A stretch of DNA of 64,000 bases from Pseudomonas californiensis (GCF_021147775.1 NZ_JAGTPK010000017.1:1-64000), one strand, 5' to 3'; positions 43,063 to 52,509 are shown, counted from the stretch's first letter. The notes: a model not told the origin generated them from the sequence alone. Numbers and translations are program-made.

Positions 43063-43953
43063 TCACGAAATCCTGCTCTCCTCCTGCGCACCTCGAAGCA
43101 TTGAATCCAGATTGCGTTCGATGTTTTCGCACAGTGCCGTCATCTGAATTTCATGCTCACTGGCGCGGAATGGGCTCTGCAAGTCTGTGCCGATTTTCTC
43201 GATGGCCAGCAGCATGAAACCCACCACAGTCGAGGCCAGTGGCGTAAACCAGCCAAGCGTCTCCACCAGACCGATCGGAACGATCAGGCAGAACAGCGTG
43301 ATGAACAGTCGAGGGAATGCCACATACGGGTAAGGCAGCGGCGTATTGGCAATACGCTCCATGCCGCCCTGGCAGTTGGAAATATCCACCATCGTCGATT
43401 CGAGACGCGCCAGACGGATGCTGTCCAGAAGACCTGCCTGGTACTCCCTGGCCAGCATTGCAGCCGAGACGTTAAGCAGGTCGTTGGGGAAGTTGTTGGT
43501 GTCGAAGCGACGCTCGAACTCTTCGCGAGGGATCAGCATCTGCACTTCATCGTTGCAGGAAACACCTTTCAGGTGCGCGGACAGACATTTCACGTAGGCA
43601 ACGTGACGGCGCAGCAGATCAGCCTTGACCGGGTTAATACCATTTTCGTCATCTTCAACCAGTGTCAGTACCTGCCGGGCGAAGCTGCGCGAGCTGTTGA
43701 CCAGCGCACCCCATAACGTGCGGGCTTCCCACCAGCGGTTGTAGGCGCTGGAATTGCGGAAGCTGGTCAGGACCACCAGCGCCGAACCCAGCAGGGTCAG
43801 CGGCATCGACGGCAGTGTGATCTTGCGCTCCAGGTACAACATGAAGTCGACGGTGACGATCACGTCCCAGATCAGCAGCCAGAACAGTGACCAACCTACG
43901 TAACCGATTGTTTTGCCCAGGAACCGGATTTTCGAAATGATCGTTTGCTGCAA
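43063..43953 (-). CDS. Bestrophin family ion channel (UPF0187)
   Basis: A 296-aa inner-membrane protein with about four hydrophobic segments. Bestrophin landmarks: SFRNSSAYNRWWEARTLWGALVNSSR near residues 65-90 and the RLARLESTMVD and TPLPYPYVA motifs. Prokaryotic bestrophins form pentameric channels, selective for cations in the one studied (KpBest). ATG 43953. It lies 126 bp upstream (minus) of the YeeE/YedE gene end; no operon. Confidence 0.85.
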   Translation of the reverse strand: MQQTIISKIRFLGKTIGYVGWSLFWLLIWDVIVTVDFMLYLERKITLPSMPLTLLGSALVVLTSFRNSSAYNRWWEARTLWGALVNSSRSFARQVLTLVEDDENGINPVKADLLRRHVAYVKCLSAHLKGVSCNDEVQMLIPREEFERRFDTNNFPNDLLNVSAAMLAREYQAGLLDSIRLARLESTMVDISNCQGGMERIANTPLPYPYVAFPRLFITLFCLIVPIGLVETLGWFTPLASTVVGFMLLAIEKIGTDLQSPFRASEHEIQMTALCENIERNLDSMLRGAQEESRIS

Positions 43954-44078
43954 AGGACTACCCCATCGATAAAAAAGCGAGACTGCGTGCGTACCACCTC
44001 GCTACTGCATGGGCTTTGAATGCCAATGCTGCAGATGGTTCGCAGACAGCCCGCTTTATATCGAAAGGTTACATGGGG

Positions 44079-45290
44079 TCAGCAGCCGCTCAAGGCCGCT
44101 TGCGGACGCTCGCCAGCGAAGAAGATCGGGCGCAGCTGCACGCCGACAACGTTACCGGCATACGCCATCACCAGCCAGAGCCAGCCGTGCAGGCTGCCGG
44201 AGGCGATGCCGCTGAAATACGCCCCGATGTTGCAGCCGTAAGCCAGGCGAGAGCCATACCCCAGCAGCAATCCGCCGATGACCGCAGCAACCAGTGAGCG
44301 CGTGGGAATATCGAGACTCGGCGCAAAACGCCCGGCCAGTCCTGCCGCCAGCAAGGCGCCCAGCATGATGCCAATGTCCATGACGCTGGTGACGTCCTGC
44401 CAGACCGGTGCGGCAAGTGCCTTCGCGTTCGCCGCGCTCTGCCAGAACACCCAGCTTGCGACATCAACACCCAGACTGCTGGCCACTTTGGCGCCCCACA
44501 AGGCGAAGGCCGAGGTGATGCCCCATGGCCGGCCCGCGAGTGCCAGTGTGGCGTAGTTCAGAACGGCCAGCGCCACTGCGCCCCAGACCAGCATCCATGG
44601 CCCGCGCACGAAGCGTTTCAGGCCATGGTGCTCACTCGTCACCGGCGCCTCAAGCTGGCCATGGCGACGCTTTTCGAGGCGCACGGTGATGAACGCGATC
44701 AGGCCGAACAGCGCCAGATTGCCGATCAAGGCCGGGACCACGCCGAAGCTCTTGACCACAGAGATGGCCGGAAACGAAGGCAGCGCAAACCACCAGTCAA
44801 CGTGATGCGTGGCAATAAGCGACCCAAGGATAAAGAACAGCAGCGTGACCAGCATCCGCGCATTACCGCCACCGGCAGTGAACAACGTGCCCGACGCACA
44901 GCCGCCGCCAAGTTGCATGCCGATACCGAAAATGAAAGCACCTACCACCACCGAAACGCCAACTGGCGCCACAAGACCTGTAACCGGCTGTCCGAACAGC
45001 GAACCAGCGCCCAGTGCCGGGAAGAAGAGCAGCACGGCAACTGCCAGCATGACCATTTGCGCACGCAGCCCGGCGCCACGTCGCTCGCGGATGAATACAC
45101 GCCAGGCTGAAGTAAACCCGAACGCGGCATGGTAGAGCGTCACGCCCAGCGCCGCGCCGACAACCCACAGCAGAACCTGACGAGTGCCGACGCTGAGCAG
45201 CAGAAACTGCGCGCCCATCAGCAGCAGAAATAAAGCCGCCAGAGGCGCGCCGTAGGTACGCCCCGGTGTTGCAGAAAGAGAAGTGTTCAT
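44079..45290 (-). CDS. YeeE/YedE family sulfur transporter (TsuA-like)
   Basis: A 403-aa permease with about nine or ten helices. The two conserved cysteine motifs GGGCASGTLFTAGGG and LAYGCNIGAYFSGIASGS match those that guide thiosulfate through TsuA. Probably imports thiosulfate or another sulfur species. ATG 45290. No TusA-like partner is adjacent. The neighbouring MocR gene is on the same strand 53 bp farther left but unlikely to be co-regulated. Confidence 0.85.
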   Translation of the reverse strand: MNTSLSATPGRTYGAPLAALFLLLMGAQFLLLSVGTRQVLLWVVGAALGVTLYHAAFGFTSAWRVFIRERRGAGLRAQMVMLAVAVLLFFPALGAGSLFGQPVTGLVAPVGVSVVVGAFIFGIGMQLGGGCASGTLFTAGGGNARMLVTLLFFILGSLIATHHVDWWFALPSFPAISVVKSFGVVPALIGNLALFGLIAFITVRLEKRRHGQLEAPVTSEHHGLKRFVRGPWMLVWGAVALAVLNYATLALAGRPWGITSAFALWGAKVASSLGVDVASWVFWQSAANAKALAAPVWQDVTSVMDIGIMLGALLAAGLAGRFAPSLDIPTRSLVAAVIGGLLLGYGSRLAYGCNIGAYFSGIASGSLHGWLWLVMAYAGNVVGVQLRPIFFAGERPQAALSGC

Positions 45291-45343
45291 GGGTATCTCA
45301 ATGACAAGTCGCCGAAAGCGACGATTATACGGGCACAGCTGGC

Positions 45344-46897
45344 CTACTCCGACCAGACCTTGCGCAACCTGTTCAGTGCATCGGCTATGTCGACTTCCGG
45401 CACGGCGGCAAAACCCAGCACCAGCCCGGCGCGGTTATCCATCGGCTCGGAGGAATCCGGCAGCCAATAGCCGCTCAATGCGCTGATATCTACTCCAACC
45501 CGCGCCGCCTTTCCGATCAGTTCCTGCTCCCGGGCCAGACTGTCTACCTTGACCATGACGTGCAGCCCTGCGGTGACTCTGGGCATGGCAGCGCAGCCGG
45601 GAATGTCCTTCGGCCAGTTTGCCAGCAATGTGTCGCGTCGGCTCAGGGATGCACGACGCATGCGACGAATGTGTCGCTGGAAATGGCCCAAGGCAATGAA
45701 TTGCGCCATGACCCGCTGCGTGCTGATCTCGGTGTGGCGCATGTCCACCGCCTTGCGCTGAGCAAATGGTTGGACCAACGCCTCAGGCAACACTAGATAA
45801 CCGAGGCGCATCGCCGGAAAGGCTATTTTGCCAAACGTGCCCACGTAGAGCACCCGCCCGCCGCCATCCAGCGCAGCCAAAGGTGCCAGAGGCGCACCGC
45901 TGTAGCGATATTCGCCATCGTAATCATCTTCGACGATCCAGCCCCCTCGCCTTTCAGCCCACGCCAGCAATTCCAGACGCCGAGCCAGGCTCATGACTAC
46001 CCCAGTCGGGTACTGATGCGATGGGGTGACGTACGCCAGCGTGCAGTCGGTGCGCTCAAGCGCCGCACAGCAAAGCCCTTCGCTGTCGACCGCAATCCCC
46101 GTCAAACGCGCACCTGCGACCGCAAACGCGTGACCAGCAGCACGGTAGCCGGGGTTTTCTATTGCCACGCCTTTTCCGACCTCGACCAGCAACTGCGCGC
46201 ACAGGCTGATGGCATGCTGGGCACCATTGGTGATCACAATCTGTTCGGCGGTGCATTGCAGCCCGCGAGAAGAACGCAGATAGATAGCGATCAATTCCCT
46301 GAGCCGCCATTCACCCGCAGGCGCGCCGTAGCTCAAAAGAGCGTGATCGGGCTTGCGCCAGAACGCCGCCTGCAGCTTGCCCCAGATGTCGAACGGGAAC
46401 AGATCGAACGCAGGGATACCGACACGAAACGCTCTGGGTGCACCTGTCAGCGGCGCGCTCATGTGATGCTGCTCGATCAGCTCAAGCGCGGCGCCCGATA
46501 CGGCTTTTTCTTCCAGCTTTTGCACGTCCGTTGAAGGCATTTTCGCTGTGGATAAGCCTGTGGAAAACCCCGTAAGAGCTGTGGACACTTTTTCGTTCGA
46601 TTTTCGTTCAAGCGCAACGCGAGTCTTTGACAGCTGGATGACATAGGTCCCGTCACCGACCCGCGTCTCGGTAAAACCTTCCGCATACAGCTGGTCGTAG
46701 GCGCGCATCACGCTGTTGCGAGAAATCGCCAAGGCCTCGGCCAGCTCTCGACTTGCAGGCAACCGGGTGCCGCTGCCCAGGCGAGCATCCAGAATCTGCT
46801 GGCGCAGCGCTTGATAGAGCTGCTTGCTGAGCCCCTGGCTGCGATCCAGTTTGATGCCCGTCAGCGTGGACGGAAACACAGCGGGATCGACGGACAT
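45344..46897 (-). CDS. MocR-type (GntR plus aminotransferase) transcriptional regulator
   Basis: 517 aa. N-terminal GntR winged helix (residues about 20-90: LYQALRQQILDARLGSGTRLP and SRNSVMRAYDQLYAEGF), linker, then a class I aminotransferase-like domain with the PLP-binding lysine in YVGTFGKIAFPAMRLGY. Such proteins bind PLP and a metabolite to control a divergent target. It is divergent from the PaiB-like gene (90 bp gap with an ATTGGT/ACCAAT pair), so this may be its target together with the two GNAT genes. Confidence 0.9.
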   Translation of the reverse strand: MSVDPAVFPSTLTGIKLDRSQGLSKQLYQALRQQILDARLGSGTRLPASRELAEALAISRNSVMRAYDQLYAEGFTETRVGDGTYVIQLSKTRVALERKSNEKVSTALTGFSTGLSTAKMPSTDVQKLEEKAVSGAALELIEQHHMSAPLTGAPRAFRVGIPAFDLFPFDIWGKLQAAFWRKPDHALLSYGAPAGEWRLRELIAIYLRSSRGLQCTAEQIVITNGAQHAISLCAQLLVEVGKGVAIENPGYRAAGHAFAVAGARLTGIAVDSEGLCCAALERTDCTLAYVTPSHQYPTGVVMSLARRLELLAWAERRGGWIVEDDYDGEYRYSGAPLAPLAALDGGGRVLYVGTFGKIAFPAMRLGYLVLPEALVQPFAQRKAVDMRHTEISTQRVMAQFIALGHFQRHIRRMRRASLSRRDTLLANWPKDIPGCAAMPRVTAGLHVMVKVDSLAREQELIGKAARVGVDISALSGYWLPDSSEPMDNRAGLVLGFAAVPEVDIADALNRLRKVWSE

Positions 46898-46900
46898 GAA

Positions 46901-46947
46901 ATTGGTCCTATGAAATCTGGTGAAAGTGGATCTTACAACAAACCAAT
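46901..46947. promoter_or_regulatory. Candidate operator in the MocR-PaiB divergent gap
   Basis: ATTGGT (46901-46906) and ACCAAT (46942-46947) are inverted copies 41 bp apart, start to start, in a 90-bp gap between the two divergent genes. Between them lie TGGTGAAAGTGGATC-like sequences. Probable MocR binding region; unproven. Confidence 0.4.
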
Positions 46948-46987
46948 AGCTTGCCTAGGATCGCACCATCAGCCAGGAAGAATTGCC

Positions 46988-47626
46988 ATGTACACGCCCG
47001 CCGCATTCAATGAAGACACCCTGCCCGTTCTGCACGCGCATATCGACCACACTCGTCTGGCGATTCTGATCAGCCAGGATCAGGATGGCATGCAGGCCAC
47101 GCACTTGCCGCTTCTGTTGCGCAGGGATCACGGCCCTTATGGCACGCTTTACGGCCACGTGGCCAAGGCCAATCCGCAGTGGCGAACGATGGCCGGCCTG
47201 GCCGACACTCTGGTGATATTTACCGGTGACGACGCTTATGTAAGCCCCTCTTATTACCCCAGCAAGGCGGAGCACGGCAAAGTCGTACCGACCTGGAATT
47301 ACACCGCCGTTCACGCCTACGGTCAGGCCGAAGTATTTACTGACCCGGAACGTTTGAAGCAGTTGCTGAACGACCTGACCAATCGGCATGAGTCGGGTCG
47401 GGCACAACCTTGGTCGATCGACGACGCACCGGCCGATTACATCGCCAAAATGCTCGGCGCCATCGTCGGTTTTGCCCTGCCCATCCAGCGCCTGGAGGGC
47501 AAACACAAACTCAGCCAGAACCGCAGCGCCGAGGATGTAGCCGGTGTACGTGACGGCCTCGCGGCCAGCACGCTTGCCAATGATCAGCAAATCGCCCGCT
47601 TGATGAGCACAGGGAGAGAGTCATGA
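46988..47626 (+). CDS. PaiB-like FMN-binding protein
   Basis: 212 aa from ATG 46988 (MYTPAAFNEDTLPVLHAHI). Pfam FMN-binding domain of PaiB type: PLLLRRDHGPYGTLYGHVAKANPQW, FTGDDAYVSPSYYPSK and TWNYTAVHAYGQ are all present. The original B. subtilis PaiB is called a transcriptional regulator but the fold is a flavin reductase/oxidase-like split barrel. The gene is divergent from a MocR regulator, and its last four bases (ATGA) overlap the next GNAT gene's start. In B. subtilis PaiA is a GNAT, so this is a paiB-paiA-like arrangement. Confidence 0.88.
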   Translation: MYTPAAFNEDTLPVLHAHIDHTRLAILISQDQDGMQATHLPLLLRRDHGPYGTLYGHVAKANPQWRTMAGLADTLVIFTGDDAYVSPSYYPSKAEHGKVVPTWNYTAVHAYGQAEVFTDPERLKQLLNDLTNRHESGRAQPWSIDDAPADYIAKMLGAIVGFALPIQRLEGKHKLSQNRSAEDVAGVRDGLAASTLANDQQIARLMSTGRES

Positions 47627-48069
47627 CCGACATCCAGATCCGCCGAGTGACAGCAGACGATCAGCAGGCCTGGCTGCCGTTGTGGCAAACCTACCTGCGG
47701 TTCTACAAGACCGAATTGGGCGAAGACGTCAGCGCAGAGACGTGGCGCCGCCTGCTGGACCCGAGCGAACCAACCCACTCGGCATTGGCCTGGCGAGGTG
47801 CAGATGCCGTAGGCATGGTGAATTTCATCTATCACCGCTCCAACTGGAGCATTAAAAATGCCTGCTACCTGCAAGATCTGATTGTTGCTCCCGAACAGCG
47901 CGGCACCGGCATCGGCAGGCAATTGATCGAATACGTCTACGCCGCCGCCAAAGCCGATGATTGCGATAAGGTGCATTGGCTGACGCACGAAACCAATGCC
48001 ACGGCGATTCAGTTGTATGAGCGAATTGCAGATCGCGGCGGTTACATCCAGTTTCGCAAGCCTCTTTGA
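47623..48069 (+). CDS. GNAT family N-acetyltransferase (first)
   Basis: A 148-aa acetyl-CoA-dependent transferase. The acetyl-CoA loop is LIVAPEQRGTGIGRQLIEYV (Q/RxxGxG/A). The start overlaps the end of the PaiB-like gene (ATGA), so translation is coupled. The substrate may be a polyamine or amino compound by analogy with PaiA, but I cannot show this. Next GNAT gene is 15 bp downstream. Confidence 0.88.
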   Translation: MTDIQIRRVTADDQQAWLPLWQTYLRFYKTELGEDVSAETWRRLLDPSEPTHSALAWRGADAVGMVNFIYHRSNWSIKNACYLQDLIVAPEQRGTGIGRQLIEYVYAAAKADDCDKVHWLTHETNATAIQLYERIADRGGYIQFRKPL

Positions 48070-48084
48070 TACAGGAAGTGATTC

Positions 48085-48768
48085 ATGTCTGACACATTAT
48101 TGGACTGGCAAGCCGCAACGCTGCCTGGCGCACACACCCTGACGGGCCGTTTCATCCGCCTGGAAAAACTCGATGTCGCGCGTCATGGCGATGACCTGTG
48201 GGCCGCCCTGCAAGGCCCCGATGCCGATCTCAAGCTCTGGGACTATCTGCCTTATGGCCCATTCGCGGAGCGCAGCGCGTTTGACGCGTGGCTGACACGT
48301 CATGCCGCAGACACCGATCCGTGGTTTTACGCCGTGGTCAATCAACAGACCGGTGCCACCGAAGGCGTGATCAGCTTTCTATCGATTGTTGCCGCACACG
48401 GGCGCATAGAAATCGGGCATGTCACTTTCGGCGCGGCCATGCAGCGCACGCCTAAAGGCACCGAAGCCATTTACCTGTTGGCCAGGGAAGCCTTTGCACT
48501 GGGCAATCGCCGACTGGAGTGGAAGTGCAATAACAACAATGCACGCTCCAAACGTGCCGCGGATCGCTTTGGCTTCAGCCATGAGGGCATCTTTCGTCAG
48601 CACATGGTCGTCAAGGGTCAGAGCAGAGACACCGCCTGGTACTCGATTCTCGACAGCGAATGGCCCGAACTGCAGAAAGCGTTCGAGGGCTGGCTGGCAG
48701 CGGACAACTTCGTCGACGGTCAGCAGATCAAAGGGCTGGAGACGTTCAGACAGGCATCGGATGGCTGA
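48085..48768 (+). CDS. GNAT family N-acetyltransferase (second, RimJ/RimL-like)
   Basis: A 227-aa protein, longer than the first GNAT. Resembles the RimJ/RimL branch (GRFIRLEKLDVARHGDDLW at the start and LEWKCNNNNARSKRAADRFGF, the typical segment of these acetyltransferases). Substrate unknown. Third gene of the paiB-GNAT-GNAT transcript; 15 bp after the first GNAT. Confidence 0.85.
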   Translation: MSDTLLDWQAATLPGAHTLTGRFIRLEKLDVARHGDDLWAALQGPDADLKLWDYLPYGPFAERSAFDAWLTRHAADTDPWFYAVVNQQTGATEGVISFLSIVAAHGRIEIGHVTFGAAMQRTPKGTEAIYLLAREAFALGNRRLEWKCNNNNARSKRAADRFGFSHEGIFRQHMVVKGQSRDTAWYSILDSEWPELQKAFEGWLAADNFVDGQQIKGLETFRQASDG

Positions 48769-48898
48769 CAGACAGCCTTCGACGCCCGACGCGCGCACTC
48801 CTGAAAGGGCGGGTTTCCAGCCAAACATTGGGCGGTGGCCCGGTGCTCACAAGCAGCGGGTACATCGGCTTGATGGGGTGCGGCTGAGCAAAACGGAT

Positions 48899-48926
48899 AA
48901 AAAAAGGGAGCCACAAGGGCCCCCAG
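48899..48926 (-). terminator. Terminator of the pyruvate carboxylase operon
   Basis: On the minus strand GGGGGCC-CTTGT-GGCTCCC forms a 7-bp stem (one G-U pair) followed by TTTTTTT. It is 41 bp beyond the oadA stop. A 24-bp perfect palindrome (48955-48978) spans the stop itself. Confidence 0.75.
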
Positions 48927-48966
48927 AGGTAATCGATTCGGTTATTTGAATAGCATCGAAGGCTGA

Positions 48967-50775
48967 TCAGCCTTCGATTTCGATCAGGATTTCGCCCGGG
49001 TTGACGCGGTCACCTTTGGCAACGTGAATCGCGACGACTTTGCCTGCGATCGCTGCCTGGACTTCGGTTTCCATCTTCATTGCTTCGGTGATCAGTACGG
49101 CCTGACCGGTCTTAACCCTATCGCCTTCCTTGACCAGCACGTCGACGATGTTGCCTGGCATGGTGGTGCTGACATGACCTGGCTCGTGCGCCTGTTTGCG
49201 CTTGCTGGCGCCACCGCTGACGAACTCGTTGAGGGGTTCGAACACCACCTCTTCCGGCATGCCATCAATGGACAGGTAGAAGTGACGCTTGCCCTCGGCC
49301 TTGACGCCCACACCCGTGATGTCCACACGATAGGTCTCGCCATGCACGTCGATGACGAACTCGGTCGGTACGCCCTCGCCGCCTGGCCTGGCCACCCCAC
49401 CCGCTTCTGGAATTGGCAGCAGCACTTCAGGCGCCAGGGTCCCGGCAGCGCGCTCTTCAAGAAACTTGCGACCAATGTCCGGGAACATGGCGAAGGTCAG
49501 TACGTCTTCTTCAGACTTGGCCAAGGGACCGATATCGGCACGCAGCTTGGTCATTTCCGGCTTGAGCAGGTCCGCTGGCCGAACATCGATCAGCTCTTCG
49601 CTGCCAATGGCCTGACGACGCAGCTTTTCGTCCACCTGGCCGGGCGCCTTGCCGTAACCGCCTTGCAGGTAGAGCTTCACTTCGTTGGTGATGGTCTTGT
49701 AACGCTCACCGGCCAGCACGTTGAAAAACGCCTGAGTGCCAACAATCTGCGAGGTTGGCGTCACCAGTGGTGGATACCCAAGGTCTTTGCGGACGCGCGG
49801 AATCTCGGCCAGTACTTCGCTCATGCGATTGAGCGCACCCTGCTCCTTGAGCTGATTGGCGAGGTTGGAAATCATCCCGCCCGGCACCTGGTTAACCTGC
49901 ACACGGGTGTCGACAGCGGTGAACTCGCTTTCGAACTGGTGGTACTTTTTGCGCACCGCATAGAAATACAGACCGATTTCCTGCAACAGCTCCAGGTCCA
50001 GCCCGGTATCGAATTCGCTGCCCTTGAGGGCCGCGACCATGGACTCGGTCCCCGGATGGCTGGTGCCCCAGGCGAAGCTGGAGATCGCGGTGTCGATATG
50101 ATCGGCGCCGCTTTCAATCGCTTTCAGCTGACACATCGCCGCCAGGCCTGCGGTGTCATGGGAGTGGATGAACACCGGTAACGATTGCTCGGCTTTCAAG
50201 GCCTTGACCAGCTCACCGGTCGCGTAAGGCGTGAGCAGGCCGGCCATGTCCTTGATCGCGACCGAGTCGCAGCCCATGGATTCCATCTGCCGGGCTTGCG
50301 CAACGAAGGCTTCAATGGTGTGAACCGGGCTGGTGGTGTAAGCGATGGTGCCTTGGGCATGCTTGCCCGCAGCCTTCACAGCCTCGATGGCAACCCGCAG
50401 GTTACGCACGTCATTCATCGCGTCGAAGATGCGGAACACATCAATGCCGTTGACTGCCGCCTTGGCCACGAACGCCTTGACCACGTCGTCACTGTAATGG
50501 CGGTAGCCCAGCAGGTTCTGGCCGCGCAGCAGCATCTGCAAACAGGTGTTGGGCAAAGCGGCACGCAGTTGGCGCAGGCGCTCCCACGGGTCTTCCTTGA
50601 GAAAGCGCACACAGGCGTCAAACGTTGCGCCGCCCCACATTTCCAGCGACCAATAGCCGACCTGGTCGAGTTTGTCGCAGATTGGCAGCATGTCTTCAGT
50701 GCGCATGCGGGTGGCCAGCAAGGACTGATGGGCGTCACGCAGGATGGTGTCGGTTACAAAGATCTTCTTGGTCAT
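48967..50775 (-). CDS. oadA: Pyruvate carboxylase subunit B (oxaloacetate decarboxylase alpha type)
   Basis: A 602-aa protein with the carboxyltransferase domain (TDTILRDAHQSLLATRM, residues about 5-300), a PYC/OADA conserved middle and a C-terminal biotinyl domain with EAMKMETEV; biotinylated lysine is Lys567. With PycA it makes oxaloacetate from pyruvate in two-subunit pyruvate carboxylases of pseudomonads (PycB). Often annotated as oadA; no sodium-pump beta/gamma genes are nearby, so carboxylase is the better reading. It is 97 bp after pycA. Confidence 0.93.
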   Translation of the reverse strand: MTKKIFVTDTILRDAHQSLLATRMRTEDMLPICDKLDQVGYWSLEMWGGATFDACVRFLKEDPWERLRQLRAALPNTCLQMLLRGQNLLGYRHYSDDVVKAFVAKAAVNGIDVFRIFDAMNDVRNLRVAIEAVKAAGKHAQGTIAYTTSPVHTIEAFVAQARQMESMGCDSVAIKDMAGLLTPYATGELVKALKAEQSLPVFIHSHDTAGLAAMCQLKAIESGADHIDTAISSFAWGTSHPGTESMVAALKGSEFDTGLDLELLQEIGLYFYAVRKKYHQFESEFTAVDTRVQVNQVPGGMISNLANQLKEQGALNRMSEVLAEIPRVRKDLGYPPLVTPTSQIVGTQAFFNVLAGERYKTITNEVKLYLQGGYGKAPGQVDEKLRRQAIGSEELIDVRPADLLKPEMTKLRADIGPLAKSEEDVLTFAMFPDIGRKFLEERAAGTLAPEVLLPIPEAGGVARPGGEGVPTEFVIDVHGETYRVDITGVGVKAEGKRHFYLSIDGMPEEVVFEPLNEFVSGGASKRKQAHEPGHVSTTMPGNIVDVLVKEGDRVKTGQAVLITEAMKMETEVQAAIAGKVVAIHVAKGDRVNPGEILIEIEG

Positions 50776-50872
50776 TCTTGTCTCCTTATAGCGGCAAGCT
50801 TCACGCTGCGCACTGCATGGAAAGCGGAGTCGCTTTCACATGTTGCGCGTAACGGACAGCTGGCAGCTGCAT

Positions 50873-52288
50873 TCAAAGGCCTGCGTGGGCGGCGATGGCG
50901 GCGGCGATGGCCAGGGCCAACTCTTCGGGTTTGCGCTTGATCGAGTAATTGGTCAGCTCAGGGTGGCTCTCAACGAAACTGGTATTGAATTCACCGCTGC
51001 GAAATTCCGGGTTACGCAGAATTTCCTGATAATAAGCAGCCGTGGTCTTCACACCCTGCAAGCGCATGTCATCCAGTGCACGCAGGCCCCGGTCCATGGC
51101 CTCTTCCCAGGTCAACGCCCAGACAATCAGTTTCAGGCACATCGAGTCATAAAAAGGCGGGATCGTATAACCCGTGTAAATCGCCGTATCGGTGCGCACA
51201 CCTGGCCCACCAGGCGCGTAATAACGCGTGATCTTGCCGAAGCTGGGCAGAAAGTTGTTCTTCGGGTCTTCAGCATTGATACGAAACTGCAGGGCAAACC
51301 CGCGATGGATGATGTCCTCTTGCTTGACCGAGAGCGGCAGGCCGGACGCCACGCGAATCTGTTCGCGAACAATGTCGATACCGGTGATTTCTTCGGTAAT
51401 GGTGTGCTCGACCTGGACCCGGGTGTTCATCTCCATGAAGTACACCTCACCTTCGGCGAGCAGAAACTCCACGGTGCCCGCATTCTCGTAGCCCACTGCC
51501 TTGGCCGCCCGCACCGACAGGTCACCGATGTAGGCGCGCTGCTCGGGTGTCAATTGAGGGCTGGGGGCAATTTCGATGAGCTTCTGGTTGCGCCGCTGAA
51601 TCGAACAATCGCGCTCGAACAGGTGCACGACATTGCCGAAGCTGTCGCCCAGAATCTGGGCTTCGATGTGCTTGGGATTGACGATGCATTTTTCGAGAAA
51701 CACCTCGGCCGACCCGAACGCCTTTGTGGCTTCGGAAATCACCCGAGGAAACGCCTGTTCAAGCTCTTCGCGACTGTTGCAACGACGAATACCCCGTCCA
51801 CCGCCGCCAGATGTGGCCTTGAGCATGACCGGATAACCGATGCGCTCGCCTTCGACCAGCGCTTCTTCGATGTCGGCCACATTACCTTCAGTGCCCGGTG
51901 TGACCGGTACACCGGCCTTGATCATGCTGCGCCGCGCTTCGGTCTTGTCGCCCATGCGGCGGATCACTTCCGCCGAAGGCCCAATGAATTTGATTCCGCG
52001 TTCGGCGCAAATATCGGCCAGCTCGGCATTCTCGGACAGAAAACCATAGCCTGGGTGCAGTGCATCACAGCCGGTTTCCACGACAAGGTTGACCAGTTTG
52101 CGTGGGTTCAGATAACCCGCGAGAGGTTCGGCACCAATGCTATAGGCTTCGTCAGCACGTTTGACATGCAAGGCATGGCGGTCGGCATCGGAATAGATCG
52201 CCACCGAGCGAATGCCCATCTCGGCGCAGGCGCGCACGATACGAACGGCAATCTCTCCACGGTTGGCGATCAGAATTTTTTTTATCAC
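50873..52288 (-). CDS. pycA: Pyruvate carboxylase subunit A (biotin carboxylase)
   Basis: A 471-aa ATP-grasp biotin carboxylase. Landmarks: KKILIANRGEIAVRIVRAC at the N-terminus, the glycine-rich KATSGGGGRGIRRC, MEMNTRVQVEHTITEEITGIDIV and the C-terminal lobe. GTG start at 52288 (V/M-IKKILIANRGEIAV), the family start; a longer in-frame frame upstream is not conserved. It makes carboxybiotin for subunit B. Divergent from the LysR gene. Confidence 0.95.
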   Translation of the reverse strand: MIKKILIANRGEIAVRIVRACAEMGIRSVAIYSDADRHALHVKRADEAYSIGAEPLAGYLNPRKLVNLVVETGCDALHPGYGFLSENAELADICAERGIKFIGPSAEVIRRMGDKTEARRSMIKAGVPVTPGTEGNVADIEEALVEGERIGYPVMLKATSGGGGRGIRRCNSREELEQAFPRVISEATKAFGSAEVFLEKCIVNPKHIEAQILGDSFGNVVHLFERDCSIQRRNQKLIEIAPSPQLTPEQRAYIGDLSVRAAKAVGYENAGTVEFLLAEGEVYFMEMNTRVQVEHTITEEITGIDIVREQIRVASGLPLSVKQEDIIHRGFALQFRINAEDPKNNFLPSFGKITRYYAPGGPGVRTDTAIYTGYTIPPFYDSMCLKLIVWALTWEEAMDRGLRALDDMRLQGVKTTAAYYQEILRNPEFRSGEFNTSFVESHPELTNYSIKRKPEELALAIAAAIAAHAGL

Positions 52289-52456
52289 TGGCGTTTCCTC
52301 GACCCTAAGGACAAACAACCGGTTTGAGCCGGAGCATGCAGGCTGCATGACGCGATGCAATCGCCGCTGTTGTGTAACGAGACATGTGACGCGATGCCGC
52401 AGGGACACCCTATTCCTGATCGAGAATTAATAAAAATGAGTAAAAGTTGGGTCATG

Positions 52457-52474
52457 TATAAGTAAAAGCTTATA
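52457..52474. promoter_or_regulatory. LysR-type inverted repeat in the pycA-pycR divergent gap
   Basis: TATAAG-TAAAAG-CTTATA is a perfect inverted repeat of 6-bp arms with a 6-bp spacer, containing the T-N11-A spacing typical of LysR sites. It lies 36 bp before the LysR gene start and 169 bp from pycA. Likely operator of the LysR protein. Confidence 0.5.
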
Positions 52475-52509
52475 GTCAGATCTCGAACGTCTGCACGAGA
52501 CATCTAATA

